This document shows positions 13,218 to 25,340 of a stretch of 64,000 bases of DNA, piece after piece. A program made the translations under genes and the position numbers. The notes below the pieces were generated by a model that saw nothing but the letters and a program-made list of their open reading frames with translations, was not told where the DNA came from and did no database searches. Position 1 is the stretch's first letter. Each line of letters starts with the position of its first letter. The DNA is from Zonotrichia leucophrys gambelii (lineage: Eukaryota > Chordata > Aves > Passeriformes > Passerellidae): contig NC_088171.1 in assembly GCF_028769735.1 (NCBI RefSeq), positions 76,649,216 through 76,713,215 of the forward strand. The letters are read 5' to 3'.

Positions 13218-13645
13218 TAGGGTAATAACTAGAAACTCCTATCTGGTATTTCCTTTCATGATAGCAAAGCTCATTTTTAACTTATTATCAGAAGGCCTTT
13301 TGAGCAACTTCTACTAATGCAATCTTTCTATTACACATGTATTATTTTTTCGTTCCTTTCTGCTCATGTTTCATCATACAGAAAACTCCCAATGCTGACA
13401 AAAATAATGGCTCATATAGTTGCAGGTTAAACTGGGATTTTTCTATTGGGTCTAATGTCCTATTCTATTATAAGTGAAAGAAAAAAATGCACAATTACTG
13501 ACAACATTCATCATTATGAGAAGATTGCCCTTATATCTTATCGTTCTCATTAGGGATATGCTTGGTAAAACTTACATAGTTATTTGTGGTTAATTTGTGC
13601 AATTTCATTAACTGTATTTGTGCTGATCACATAAAACTAAGGGAG

Positions 13646-14510
13646 TTCATACACCAGAAGATTGCACTGGCATCTGGTTCATACACCAGAAGATTTTGCT
13701 GGCATCCTGAAGGATATGGTCAGGCTGAAGAAATGGGCTGACAGGAAGCACATGAAATTCAACAAAGGAGAGTATGGAATCTGTACCTGGGAAGGAACAA
13801 ACCTATGCACCAACAGATGCGAAGGGATATCCAGCTGGGAAGCAGCTTAGCAGAAAATTCCTGGTGGACACTCAAGTTGAGTGCAAGTCAGTAATATGCT
13901 GTTGTGTCAAAGAAGGCTGACAGTGTCATCAGCTGCATGAGTAGAGGTGCTTCCAGAAGACTGAGGGATGGGATAATTCCCTTCTACTCAGCACTGGTGG
14001 GGAAGTGTCTAGTTCTGGGCTCCTCCGCTCCTCAGCACCAGAGGGACATGGACACACTGATACAGCAAATAGCCAGGAAGGTGATGGTCTGAAACATTTC
14101 CCATATGAAGAGAGTCTGAATGAGTTGGGACTGTCCAGCCTGGAGAAGAGATGTCTCTGGAGGGACCTTTTCACTGTATTTCAGTGAAGCAAGGACAGAA
14201 ATGGAACTGAATCAGGCTATTTTCAGTGGTGCCCAGGATCTGAATCAGCAGTAATAAACTGAAACACAGGAGGTTCCTTATGAACATCAGGAGACACCTT
14301 GTTATTGTGCAGATGAGTGAACCCTGGCACAGTTTTCCCAGGCAGGCTGTGGAGTCTCCATCCTTGAAGAGTGACTAGACTGTCAGTCAAAAGATGTCTG
14401 GACATAATCCTAGGTATCCAGGTATTTGTAACTCTGCTTGAGCAAGAAGAGATTCGACCAGATAATCTCCAGAGTTCCCTTACAAACACAGCTATTCTAC
14501 AATTTCATTT
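13646..14510 (+). mobile_element. CR1 LINE 3' end, older copy
   Basis: The last part of CR1 ORF2 and its 3' untranslated region are recognisable, including 'FYSALVGKCLVLGSSAP', the 'LSSLEKRC' block and the conserved tail leading to a TATTCTAC-type terminus near 14500. The reading frame has several stops and gaps, so it is an old, inactive copy. Its 5' edge at 13646-13709 carries an imperfect 32-bp tandem duplication, with two copies beginning GTTCATACACCAGAAGATT. Confidence 0.85.
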
Positions 14511-16070
14511 GGAGATAGGAGATCAGTGAATGTTTTTTGTCTAGATTTTGAGAGCAAACATATTGCTCTTAAGAGATTTAACATTATAAGTGATGATTAA
14601 TTGCCAGTGACTAGAAACTATCAGCTTATTAAAAAGTTTCACCAGTCAAGAAATTAGTATATAAGCATCATCATATTTAATTTTGTTCCAAATACCTATC
14701 AGCTTTCACTAAATATTAACCTGAACTTTCTTCATTACTATAAATGAAAAAATATAAATAAAAAAAATATAATTTACAAGGCTTTCCATAAGATTTGATG
14801 CGTATAGCAATAGGATAGATTCTTATGTAGATGCTTACTTGGTTTTCTTCAGTGTAAAGATGGACAGTTCAACTACATGGAGGCATTTTTATGTGGTCAT
14901 ATGTATGACCAGATATCAGATTATAAATTATGTAAACCAGAATATATCCAGAACAGAACTTGATTTTAATCTTAAAATTCCCTTATTTTAATCTATTAAC
15001 AACCTTACTATATGCTTATTTGACCCTAGGCACTCTGGATTTCAGCTATTTGTATGAACTAACAGCTATTGAGTCCTTTAGTTTATCCCAGAACCTGTCT
15101 TCAGAAACAAGAGTGGCATGGATTGCTGCAGCACTGTCCTTTCCAAAGCAAGACCTTTTCTCATGTTTTTTTTTTCAGTTTCACAAGAACAAATCCCAGA
15201 TCCCAGCAGGACAAAGCAGCAGGGCTTTGCTCTCCTGGGCACACACGTGCGTTGGTTCAGGGACAGCAACACACAGAAGGCCTTGCTGTGGGAATTCTTA
15301 TACTCAGGTTAGGCTAACTGGAACACTCTGATCCCAGTGCTAATTAGCTCAGATAAGCCTTCAATGGAGAAATTCCCTTTGTAGATACTCACACCATCAG
15401 TGCCTTCCAAGCACTTTTTATATTTCCTCTCTGGGTCTAATGGGTATTGGATGGCCAATGGTCACAAAACTAATTCTGACTGCTGAGAATGAAACATCGC
15501 AGAACATAAAAATGTGAATGGGATTGCATGAGGGAACAGAGTCTGAATGGAAAAAATAATGTCAAAAATATTAGCTGTTCACCTCTGGCTACCAAGAAGG
15601 ACAGAATACATCAACAGAGGAAGAAGAAAATTCACTTCAAAGAATGGAGGGGCCAGGAAATACCTGCCCAGAGCATTCCAAAAGATTATATAGGTGGTAG
15701 AAAAAAATTGCTTTCTGTCCTAAGATAAGGCAAGAATATTCTAAGGAAGATACTGGAAAATGTCTGTTACCTATGTAATCTTTTAGGGTTGAAACCCTCC
15801 CACTGTTCTTTGAGCCATATTAGACTATTTGCAAGTAAAAACCCACAGCAATGAAGCTATTAATTCAGTTTTGTATCAGAGTTTTTCTCTTCCCTTAAAA
15901 ATAAAAAAAGATGAAAAAGGAAACTGGCTCTGTGAGAGATATTATGGACACTGCTTTTCTTTCAGAGGCATCCTATTTTCTCTGTAACTTTGGTTTCCAT
16001 TTATCACATCAACTGGAGAGAGATAGGACTCCTGGCATTTACCTAGGGAATACATTGTGTCATATTATAT
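14511..16070 (-). other. Probable intron, nothing supported
   Basis: AT-rich sequence with a GC-richer stretch at about 15110-15330. That stretch gives several overlapping open frames of 60-120 codons on both strands but no convincing splice pair. I cannot name it as a repeat. Confidence 0.35.
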
Positions 16071-17121
16071 TGGGGTGACCCTGACTGGAGGCCAGGTACC
16101 CTCCAAAGCTGCTCTATCACTCCCCTTCTTAGCTGAGCAGGGAATCAAAAATATAACAAAAAGCTCATGGGTGAAATAGACAGGGAGAGATCATTTAAAA
16201 GCTACTGTGACAGGCAAAACAGATTCAACTTGAGGAAATTAGTTTGATTTATCACCAATCAAATCAGAGGAGAATAATGAGAAATAAACCCACATCTTAA
16301 AAGCATCTTCTGCCCACTGCTCCATCATTTCTGGGCTTACCTCACTCCAGAATTCATTACCTCCTCCCACTGTAACTGGTGTCAGGGAATGGAGGCTGCA
16401 GCCATTTCAACATACATTGACTCAGCCTGACCTTATTCCTCAAAAGGACACCTCTGCATACTCTTGCCCTGCTCTGCCATGGGGTGTCTCCTATGGGAGC
16501 TCTCCATGAACTTCTGGAATGTGAGTGCTTCCAGTGGGCTGCAGTTCTTCACAAAGTGCTCCAGCCTGTCCTGGAATATGCCACTTTCAGGAATATGCTA
16601 CTCCAGAGAGGGTTGCTCTCTCCACAGAGCCTCAGGTCCTGCCAGAAGCCTGCTCCAGCATGGGATTCCCATAGGATCACAGCCTACCCTGGGCATACCT
16701 ACCTCCTACAGTGTGGGGACCACCATGGGCTGCAGGTGGATCTCTGTTCAACCATGGACCTCCATGAGTCACAGCGGGACAGTTTTCCTCCCCATGAGCT
16801 GCAGGGCCATCTCTGCTTTAGCACTCAGAGAACGTCCTCCCCCTCCTTCTTCATGACCTTGGTGCACGTAAGGCTGTTCCTCTCACTCCTCTCTCCCAGC
16901 TGCTGATGTGCAGTACATTTTTTTTATCCCTTCTTAAAAAGCCTTTATCCCAAAGGTGTTACCACAGTCTCTGATGGGCTTTGCTTTGGCCAGCAGAAGG
17001 TCTGTCTTGGAGCTGCCTGGCATGGGTTTTGTGGGACACAGGGGAAGTTTCCAGTAGTTTCTCACAGAAGGCACACCTGTAGTCCCACCCACTACCAAAA
17101 TCTGGCCATGCAAACCCAACA
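16071..17121 (-). mobile_element. Solo LTR of an endogenous retrovirus, songbird ERVL-like family, copy A
   Basis: Read on the minus strand, the unit starts TGTTGGGTTTG at 17121 and ends in a CCCCA at 16071, about 1,051 bp. It contains the long run of degenerate repeats with 'GGAGCAGG' and 'TGCAGCCC' that marks this LTR type, followed by a polyadenylation-like region. The same family occurs at 58914-59655 on the other strand. No internal viral genes flank it, so it is a solo LTR. I found no matching target duplication, so the exact ends are uncertain. Confidence 0.75.
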
Positions 17122-17438
17122 GACAGACCCATGTGGCAGTCACTTGCAAGCACACTGTCCTCTCATTATTCAATTTCCATGCAGGTCAAAATCTGTACAG
17201 ACTCTCTGCTCAATGAGAAATGTATTCAGCCGTATGAGCTTGGACCCTTCAGCCAGGACTCTCAGATGTGCTAAAGAAATGAGATCTCTACTAAATCTCA
17301 CTCTACATAAAAGCTGTTGTTGTGAAAAATGAACTTGCTTGTATTGGCCAAGTATATATAGTTTCCATTATATAAAGTAAAATCTGTTGCTGTCTGACAC
17401 CAAATATTTTGTTGGATTTGTTGGTAGTTTGTGCTTAC

Positions 17439-17462
17439 CTTGACCTTATCTGATGATTTATT
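17439..17462 (-). CDS. Candidate 24-bp microexon, weak
   Basis: A strong acceptor (TGTTTTTATTAG) and a strong donor (GTCAAG before gtaagc) on the minus strand enclose exactly 24 bases reading NKSSDKVK, phase 0 at both ends. The phase fits the candidate exons on either side (18533-18708 and 9225-9278). Pairs of splice-like motifs this close occur by chance in 64 kb, so this is a lead only. Confidence 0.2.
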
Positions 17463-18532
17463 CTAATAAAAACAGGTAATTCTCTGCCTTTCATTTCAAG
17501 CTCTAGAATGATGCTGTGTTTTCTGTTCACATCTTGCTTGTAGATACCTTCTCAAAAAAAAAAATTCAATCAGGTCATACTCAATTTTCAGTACTATTTG
17601 TTTTCTGCTTGCTTACTCATCTACCATGTATTGCCCTTGATGACTTTGCAGATTTAGAGGTACTATGGCAGGATTCTTTGCAATTACACAATAAGGTTTG
17701 TGACCCCTTTTGTCAACATATTATGGAGTGAGATGCTGTAGTGATTTTATAAACTTAAATGTGAGTGGTGGAAATTTAAGGAAACAACCACGAAAATGTT
17801 AATCCAAAACACAGATCTGTTTTAATTTACTACTTGGAGCTAGTTATTTTATCTTTCAGTACATTCTCTACCCCCTATTAGAACACTAATTCAGAAAGAA
17901 AAAAACAGCAAATAACAACACAGTGGTTATTTTGAAGACATGAACACCTGCTTTAAAATCAGTCTCATACATCTCAATTGCCTGGAATGGCATCAGTTTT
18001 GATTAGTGCATATAGTAAAGGGTGGGTTAGTTTAAGCTTTATTATGAGCATTTTAGTGTCTGGTAGAGAAATGAGACTAATTCTCCATTTTGAAGGACAG
18101 ATTTTACTTCCACAGCACTCAGATGCAGAAACAGATTGCTATTTGATGAACACAGCTAGACTAGTTAGGAGGGAGAACGCAACCTGAATGCGAGAACAGT
18201 ACTGCCATGGTTTCACACTGCAATACTGAGCCTTTGAAGTGATCATGCACTCATTCTGAGCCTCCTGAAAGGAGAAGCTGCATGTTGTCACTGAAGAATG
18301 GGATTACCATACTGAACAAGCATGTATTACTGTTCTGATTTAATGGAGATGTAAAAAGAATAAAATCCTTAACACATTGCAATGTTTTATATATTGCGGT
18401 CTGCTTCCTGAATATTGGCAAAACATGGCACAACACAGAATCTGATCTTGATAGACCTTGATTGCATTATTGGAGGCTTATACCTCTATTAGTAATGGCA
18501 ATAGAAACTCCTCAGGCAAAGTTCTGCATTAC

Positions 18533-18708
18533 TGAGGTTAATAGAAATTTTGTCACTGTATTCAACTGGACCAGGATTGCGCTGCCAAAATTAAAGCCAA
18601 AAATAAGAAGTCTAGCTCCAATCACAATTGTTATCATGAATATCCTTGTTATGTATTTGGTATCAGAGCATTGATGAAGCCATTCTTCAAATTTCAAATT
18701 GTCAACGA
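18533..18708 (-). CDS. Candidate 176-bp exon with a membrane-segment-like stretch
   Basis: On the minus strand the interval follows an acceptor ending TTTTAGCAG and ends CCTCA before gtaatg. After two bases it is open for 58 codons, starting VDNLKFEEWLHQCSDTKY. A hydrophobic run (FMITIVIGARLLIFGF) follows that could span a membrane. It needs a preceding exon ending in phase 1, which the exon at 23995-24082 does not provide, so another exon would have to lie between. The pyrimidine tract is poor. It could also be chance, a pseudogene piece or a conserved non-coding block. Confidence 0.25.
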
Positions 18709-20040
18709 CTGCTAAAATTTTGCTAAAAAATTAAAATTTAGAGATTAAGGGATTTTTCTTTTCAGGAAGCTATGCAAATGAGTTAGAAAAAACAAGGATG
18801 TTGGGCAGTCTGTTTTACTACAGAATTCCAATTACTTTTTCAGGAAAGAACTCCAAGGACAGAAACAGTCTGTACTGCCCTTTTTATCAATGGTTAGGGA
18901 TTGTTTAATTCCTACACAAATAAATGCAAAAGGAAAATGCAGCAAATATGGCAGAGAATCTGACTTGTTTTTCACTCCTCCATAAAGCAGGACTGGTTTC
19001 CTAAGAAAAAAACTCCAAAGTACAAAAACAGATTTAGACATTTCAGATCAGACCTGGAAATACTGCCTGATGGTTCTCAAAGGGCAACACAGTTTCTTCC
19101 ACCTGACCACAATTCAGCTGGGTATGGGATTTGTAGGGGGTAAGCCTTTTAAATCTGCAAATACATCTCCAATTTGTTCTTCTGCTGATTATTTCTCTAG
19201 GGGAAAAATGTGACCACTGCTGAAGTAAGCATTAAAGCTGATGTTAATAGTATAATTTCAGTACTGTTCAGGATCCAGAGGCACTTACTGATTTGAGTGT
19301 TATCACCAACTGAGCAATTCTATTAACCTTTACACCCAGATTTCTGCATAAAGTAATACCAACACAGTAGAGGGTAAAATAAGGGAACTTGAATTTGTAG
19401 AACACTGTTCTAGGCATAGTCAGAAAAAATTCTCAGGGCTTAAAAATTTCAGAAAAAAAAGTGCATTTTAGCATCATATGCACTTTGTTCTGCTTCCCCG
19501 TATTTTTTGATTTTGCTTTAGTGTCCACCCCGCTTTCCCCAACAGCTATCATTAAAAAGGAAGATCTCTACTTAGCTAGAGATTTAAGCATATAGAGAAA
19601 TATGAATGTTTTGCTTGTTTTTTTTCTGCAAAGATTTGTTTAATGAGATGTTCAGTTTCATCACTAATGAACAAATCTCACATCTAAATATTTCTAATTC
19701 TCCAAACTCACACTCAAGTCTGAAGGAAAGTGAGTGACAAGAGCCCAATAGTTAATTTTCAAGCCTTTAACCAAAAAGAAATTCCTGTCCACTCTGAAAT
19801 ATAGAGGGAGCAAACTGCAGGATACTTTCTACACTTAGGCAAATTAAAAACCTAAAAGTGCTGTAGAGAGGCTGAGAAAGTGGCAGTTATTTACTAATTA
19901 CTGTGTGAAAAATCTGACCATTTTATACCCTGCTGCCATGTTAATTCTGGAGAGAAAGATGTATATATATTACAAATCGTTACTTTATTCTAACATATAT
20001 TTATATAGATTGATTTTTCTTTATTTTCATCCTGTAGCAC

Positions 20041-20631
20041 TGTTGTGAGCTAACCCCAACAGACCACTGAGCTCCATTCTGCTGGTCACTCAAACTGGAT
20101 TAGGAAGAGAATGGGAAGGATTACAGTGAGAAACTTGTACATTGAGATTAAAACAGTTTTATAGCAAAAGCTGCACACAGAAGCAAAGCAACATAAGGAA
20201 TTAATGCTCTAATTCCTGATGGCTGGCAGGAGTTTGGTGATCTCCATGAAAACAGGGCTCCATCACTAGTAATGTTACTTGGGAGGAGACACATGCTGTA
20301 ATTCTATGAGTGTGCCATGCTCCTCCTTTCCACAGATTTTATTTCTGAGTATGACATCATATTATGTGAAATATCCCTTTTTTCAGTTGAGGTCAGCTGT
20401 CCTGTTCGTGTCCTTTCACAGCTTCTTGTGCACCCTCTGCTTGCTGGTGGGGCACTGAGAGCTGCCAGAGGAGAAACAGAAAAGGCCTTGATACCATTAA
20501 GCACTTTTCATAGTATTTGCATTCCTATGTTAATGGCACTGTTTTAACCACAAATCCAAAACATGGAACAATTGCAGATACTATGAGGTAAATTGAAGTA
20601 AATTGGCTCTATTCCAGGCAAGCCTAGCACA
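20041..20631 (-). mobile_element. Solo LTR, second songbird ERV family
   Basis: On the minus strand the unit runs from TGTGCTAGGCTTGCC at 20631 to a TTAGCTCACAACA end at 20041, 591 bp with TG...CA termini. It matches an abundant avian LTR that I recognise by its ends, its CAAGAAG...GACAGCTGACC block and its TATA-like region. Flanking five-base sequences are AGCAC (20036-20040) and AGCCC (20632-20636), a target duplication with one change. Five bases suggests an ERVL-type integrase. There is no internal coding region. Confidence 0.82.
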
Positions 20632-23600
20632 AGCCCCTGGGCTATTACAGAAAATTTTTAAACTTCCACCAAATTGTTCCAGAGTAGTTAAACAGACATT
20701 CAGTATTGACAGAGGAACGATGTAAAAGATTAAAAGATAGATCCTGGCAGTTTAATTGGTTAGTAATTCAATTTGCTTTTGCTGCGGCCATCAGCAGCCA
20801 GGATACTTCAGGGTACGTCAGTCTATCCTACTCCTACTGCTATGGAATACTCTCTAAACTGCTCTGGGATGTAGGACATCAACAGCAAACCAGCTCAGTC
20901 CTTTAGTCTGACTACCTACAAAGTCACACTGCTGCCTCCTTGGCTGCATGCAATTATTTGGTTCTGAATTCTCTGCTGGAATTTGTAGTCACCACAATAA
21001 TGTGACTACTAAATGACAGAGGTATGATTTGTTTGTTAGACCTCTAGGAAGAACAGATACTGTTAACAGTCTCCTCCTGGTGTCTGAAAATTCTGCCTGC
21101 AGGAGAGGAAGGAAACATGGAAAGGGACTGCTTTTGCTGTTTTACTGTCTGGCAACCTTCAACTCATTCTTTCTTTACACGATGTTTTTGCCCCTCAAAA
21201 CAAAAGAATAAAAGAAACCTGGCTGCACAATGAAGTGCACACAGGGAAAGAAGAACACACTTCTAGGATTATTTCACTCAAAGGAATATCATTATTTATT
21301 GCTTCCTTACATTTGATGCAATGCAGTTGGAAGGCAGCAATTCATTTACAAGGTGAAATGAATATAATGTATATTCTGATCAGCAGTAGGAACAAGCTCT
21401 TTGTAGAATAAACTAATCTGTGAGAAATAAAAATGCAACGTGAAGGATGGGATGACAGCAGCAACTTTGAAAGACAGGCACAAGGAGTCAGGTCTGTAAA
21501 CAACCATCCAAAGACAAATTACCAGTGGCTAAAGGCATGAATCCTTGAGAGATGGAGCTTGTTTGGGATGTAAAAATGGAACAAAGTTATAACCAATGAC
21601 GGAAAACAGTATTCATTCATTCATTCATTCATCCATCCATCCATCCATCCATCCATCCATCCATCCATCCATCCATCCATTCATTCAAACATGAGAATTG
21701 AATCAGCTCAGCTAAAAAGGGAGGTCTTTTGCCTGACCAAAGATTTAAACCATTGTGACCCAAGATTTAAACCACTGGGGTGGTATACCGTGCTAGGGGA
21801 CCTCCCTTTTGCACACTCAGGCATCACAGACACCAACAGCCAGGCAGGGATTGCTGCTCCTTCATGCTGAGCTACTGCTGCCTATATCCATACCACAGCT
21901 TCCCCAAAGCAGGAAAAGCAATGACAGCCATTAGGAAAAAGCATAGGATTGAGTGGAATTCTCTATCCTCCAATGGGTTGAACATTGCATTTTAACTTAG
22001 TTTGGGTCTGGGATGCAGCAAAGTGGCAATACTTTTCTCCTGTACTTCATAGGAGAACAGGTGACCTAAAGGTCACTCCTCTTGTACTCATTAGTTAGCA
22101 ATCCCTCTAAAAAGATGGTTGAGGGACAGAACTTCTCTCTCTAAGCCCTTGAGACAATCTTCAACATCCAGATAAATAATTTCACAAGTACTTGATAAGA
22201 TTTCAAAATATAAGTAATACTATGAAAAAACTGTTTTTGGCTTAATTTACTGCAAGAGATAGTCTGGTACTATACAGATATTACTTCATCCTGAAATACT
22301 TAGCACCAGGTAATTATTAAGTGAAGGGAGAAAACTGGATTTCTTCAACTCTACAGCCTATGACAAAGATTACTAAATAAAAAAACAGAAGTAAAAGTAG
22401 AAACACCACCAGTGAAAACATACGCATTCACACTGAGTTCTATGAGTTTATTTCAGTTGTGACTTTGTACAATACCTGGCAGCTCTCATGCCATTGCATA
22501 AACATGAACAACAGAAGAGTGGGTGGGGAAAAAAATAGAAATAGAGTTTATTATCTTAAGTTGTTGTGCAAAGACATAAATCTCTTGATAGCTGACTTCC
22601 CACACACCTTCACCATTATTTTTGCTTCTCCTTCCACATGAATGGCCAATGCTTTCAGCCAGAGCTTTGATTGAGCACACAGGACAGAAGTACATCTCTT
22701 AAACTCACATCCCAGGAGCGTAAATGGTTTTTTTTCTTGACAGCTACATTCAAACTGCCTCTCAATTTTTACTTCCATATGCCAATTAAAATATTATAAC
22801 TGTTTAAAAGTAAGTGTAGTGAGGGGCTACCAATTTTATATTTTTCAGTATTGCACAATTTTCCAGATGGTTTCTTGTATGAAAAAAGGGTTTCAGTAAA
22901 GTCTCTTTCACAAAGAGCACCTGAAGTTTTAAATAGACTTGATAACCAAATTTTAATAAAACACATGATAGACAACTGCAATTATTAAACATGAAGTGTT
23001 TGAAATGGTATTTTATGAGGAAATATAAGAGACAGTGGAATGAAAAGACCAAACTAACAGATCTGATTGCTGAGGACTTTATGAAATAATTCCAGTCCTT
23101 TAATAAAGTAATGTGGAATATTCATAGAAACATCCTCAGTGCATGCTTGTAATAGTCAGATAAAACATGTAGAAGCCCAAAAATGTGGGGGCTTTTCCTT
23201 GTTTGCTCTTATTTCCATGTTTTGATATGATTTCAAAAGATAACTAGAAATTTAAGTCAGGAAAATAAATAACTAAAAGTCTGAAAGCATAGGAAAAGCA
23301 CAGCCTTTTGGATGGAATTTCCTCCAACTTTTGCTTAATTCCTTCTTTTCTTGCTTTAAGATCATCAATCTCATTTCCTACATCTATTCTAAAGCATCTC
23401 TTCACCTAGGCATAACTCAAAAATTTAAGATAATAAAGCAAATTTAAAGAACAGCAAAATAGCTAAAGAATTTTTGGATTTGCTATATCTCTAGTAGGCA
23501 TTTCATCTGTTCTAATCTTTATTATTTTTCTTGGTTTATTCTTAATTTATTATTATTTCTTGGTTGATTGGTGGTACAAATATGCAATCCTTGGTACCAC

Positions 23601-23994
23601 AATAAATTGTAATGTTGTGGCAATTTGTGTAGTCAGGATATCCCTCATAACTTGCTCCAAATCTTAACCTATTCCAAACTACACAAAGAAAAATGGAGCT
23701 AAAAATAAGAAAAAAGTCTTCCTTTTTAACTATCCAGAATGATACAACTTAAATATCTGTTAAATATATTCAAATCCAATTGTATTCTGCCATTTGTAGA
23801 TTTTATTATAGTTGGACTTGTTTAAAAGTACCTAATTGACACTCAGAATCTGGGGGTTTGGGGTCATGTGTATAAAGGTGGTGAGTTTTTGCAAGAGAGA
23901 TCAGTTTATCCCTGCCATGCTTTGGAAATCTTTACCACTCTAACTCTGTCTTAAGTCACACAATTTCAACAAGTGAATTATCACAGCAACATAC
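20632..23994 (-). other. Probable intron; missing exon expected somewhere here or just below
   Basis: Intron-like DNA. A short direct duplication at about 21737-21780 (two copies of AAGATTTAAACCA within 22 bp units) and the tetranucleotide repeat at 21611-21686 are visible. A minus-strand open frame at 22600-22770 ends at a fair donor (GGTGAAG before gtgtgtgg), but no acceptor gives the phase required after the exon at 23995-24082. I therefore did not call it. Confidence 0.35.
21611..21686. repeat. Compound tetranucleotide microsatellite (ATTC)5(ATCC)12(ATTC)2
   Basis: Seventy-six uninterrupted bases with perfect units. The ATCC core is flanked on both sides by ATTC units, consistent with a single C/T change spreading within an ATTC array. 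Confidence 0.96.
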
Positions 23995-24082
23995 CTCCTG
24001 CAAATAACCATTATAGGAAAGGATTGCCTCTTGCTGCTTTGTTTTCTTACTTCAAAGTCACTGCCTGTGGTTATTTTAGTTG
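23995..24082 (-). CDS. Coding exon (88 bp) of the unidentified minus-strand gene
   Basis: The acceptor is excellent (TTTCCTCCTCTGCTCTTGCAG) and the donor excellent (GGAG before gtatgtt). Both other frames hit stops within the first few codons. Only the frame that borrows one base from the previous exon is open, and it reads TKITTGSDFEVRKQSS, then KRQSFPIMVICRR. The exon at 37098-37257 ends with exactly one spare base, so the two join in phase, giving an Ala codon at the junction. The exon leaves two bases for the next. The segment is basic and Ser/Lys/Arg-rich. No domain is recognised. Confidence 0.62.
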
Positions 24083-25340
24083 CTGCAAGAGCAGAGGAGG
24101 AAAGATACACAATTCCATAGAGAAAAGTCATAGAAAAAAGAGCTAGGATGACAAGTATCCAACTGTAAATTTGGGGCTGAGGAGTCCTTTATTCAAATGC
24201 AAGTAAACAAATAAATCTTTGCTGATGGGACACCAGTTCTTTTGATAATGTGTTTCTGTTCTTGCTTACTTGAGAAGCTATTTCCAGAATTCAATTTGAG
24301 GTGATCAAGATACCATCACAATTATTTTCTATATAACATATAGAAATTAATAATTCCTTTATAAATACTCATCAGCAGAAAAAATAAAAGTGAACGACAG
24401 CCCTGAAGTGGACAATTTACAGGCAATGACATTACTTAGTACAGTACCACTGACTAGTAACTTTCAAAGCTAAGAGGATTTGCTTGCAACCATTCGACAT
24501 GGTCTGATTTTGGGTACTACCATATGAATGCATCCCCATTCTAACAGATGGAATGATACTGCATTTCTAAGAGAATAAGCTACTTGGTGAAAAGAATTGT
24601 GTCAGCTATTGCGCATGTCTGCACAAGAATTAAATCTCCAACTTTTTTTGGTTTGAGTTTTTGGGTAAGCATTTTAAGAATAATTATGTCATGCTTTGGA
24701 ATTTTCCTGTAAAATTCTCATTTAGGCAAAATACAAACCTCATACTGAAAATTGTCACAGAAGTGTTTTCCAAACTTTAAGTTAGTGTTGGCTAATTAGG
24801 ATACCTCAATCAACATCAAAAATTCAAACTGCAGACTTAGAAAGATTAAAATATTGGGTATATACAGATCAGTGATCACATAATATGGATATCTCACCAG
24901 TGAACTGATGGTTCCAACTCCACATATTTTTGATGTTAATTCAGAATAACCTCATGGGTGTTCAGAAATAACTCAGTATTAGCTTTAAACAGAGCATCAA
25001 GTTTAAAAGCAAAATGTAAGACGCCTATAAATGTCAGAATCTCAAGTAAAAGTTGATGTCCAACTTTATCAATTACCACGTACAGAATTTCTGGGATCTT
25101 TATTTGAAAGGTGTTAAGAAAACCATGGATTAATTTCAGAAGCAAGCTGGAAGAATTGGTAATAATTTGAAACAGCTAATCTCTGGTAAGACCGCAATAA
25201 AAATCTGTCCATTTTTTTAAAGATGTTTTCCCAGCCCAAATTTACATGTGATTATTTCAATAGAGGACCACATAATTGAACAGATGAAGACATAATGAGA
25301 CACACCAACAGAAAGCTATTACACAAAAGTACATAAATTT
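24083..25340 (-). other. Probable intron
   Basis: AT-rich. A minus-strand frame of about 70 codons at 24936-25145 follows a good acceptor (ACCAATTCTTCCAG near 25150) but lacks a good donor before its stop, so it was not called. Confidence 0.35.

Noticed and set aside
16464..16906. Overlapping 130- and 140-codon plus-strand open frames
   Set aside because: They lie wholly inside the reverse-complemented LTR at 16071-17121. The openness follows from the GC-rich repeat sequence, not from a gene.
19201..19224. 24-bp plus-strand interval with very good splice-like edges (TTTCTCTAG and TGAA before gtaagc)
   Set aside because: It is on the opposite strand from every other exon candidate, with no partner exon found. 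Such pairs occur by chance in this much sequence.
22551..22778. 75-codon minus-strand frame with a fair donor at 22604
   Set aside because: No acceptor gives the phase required after 23995-24082, and a stop blocks the best alternative.
24936..25145. 70-codon minus-strand frame after a good acceptor
   Set aside because: It lacks a good donor before the stop and would interrupt no known phase gap. It is probably chance.
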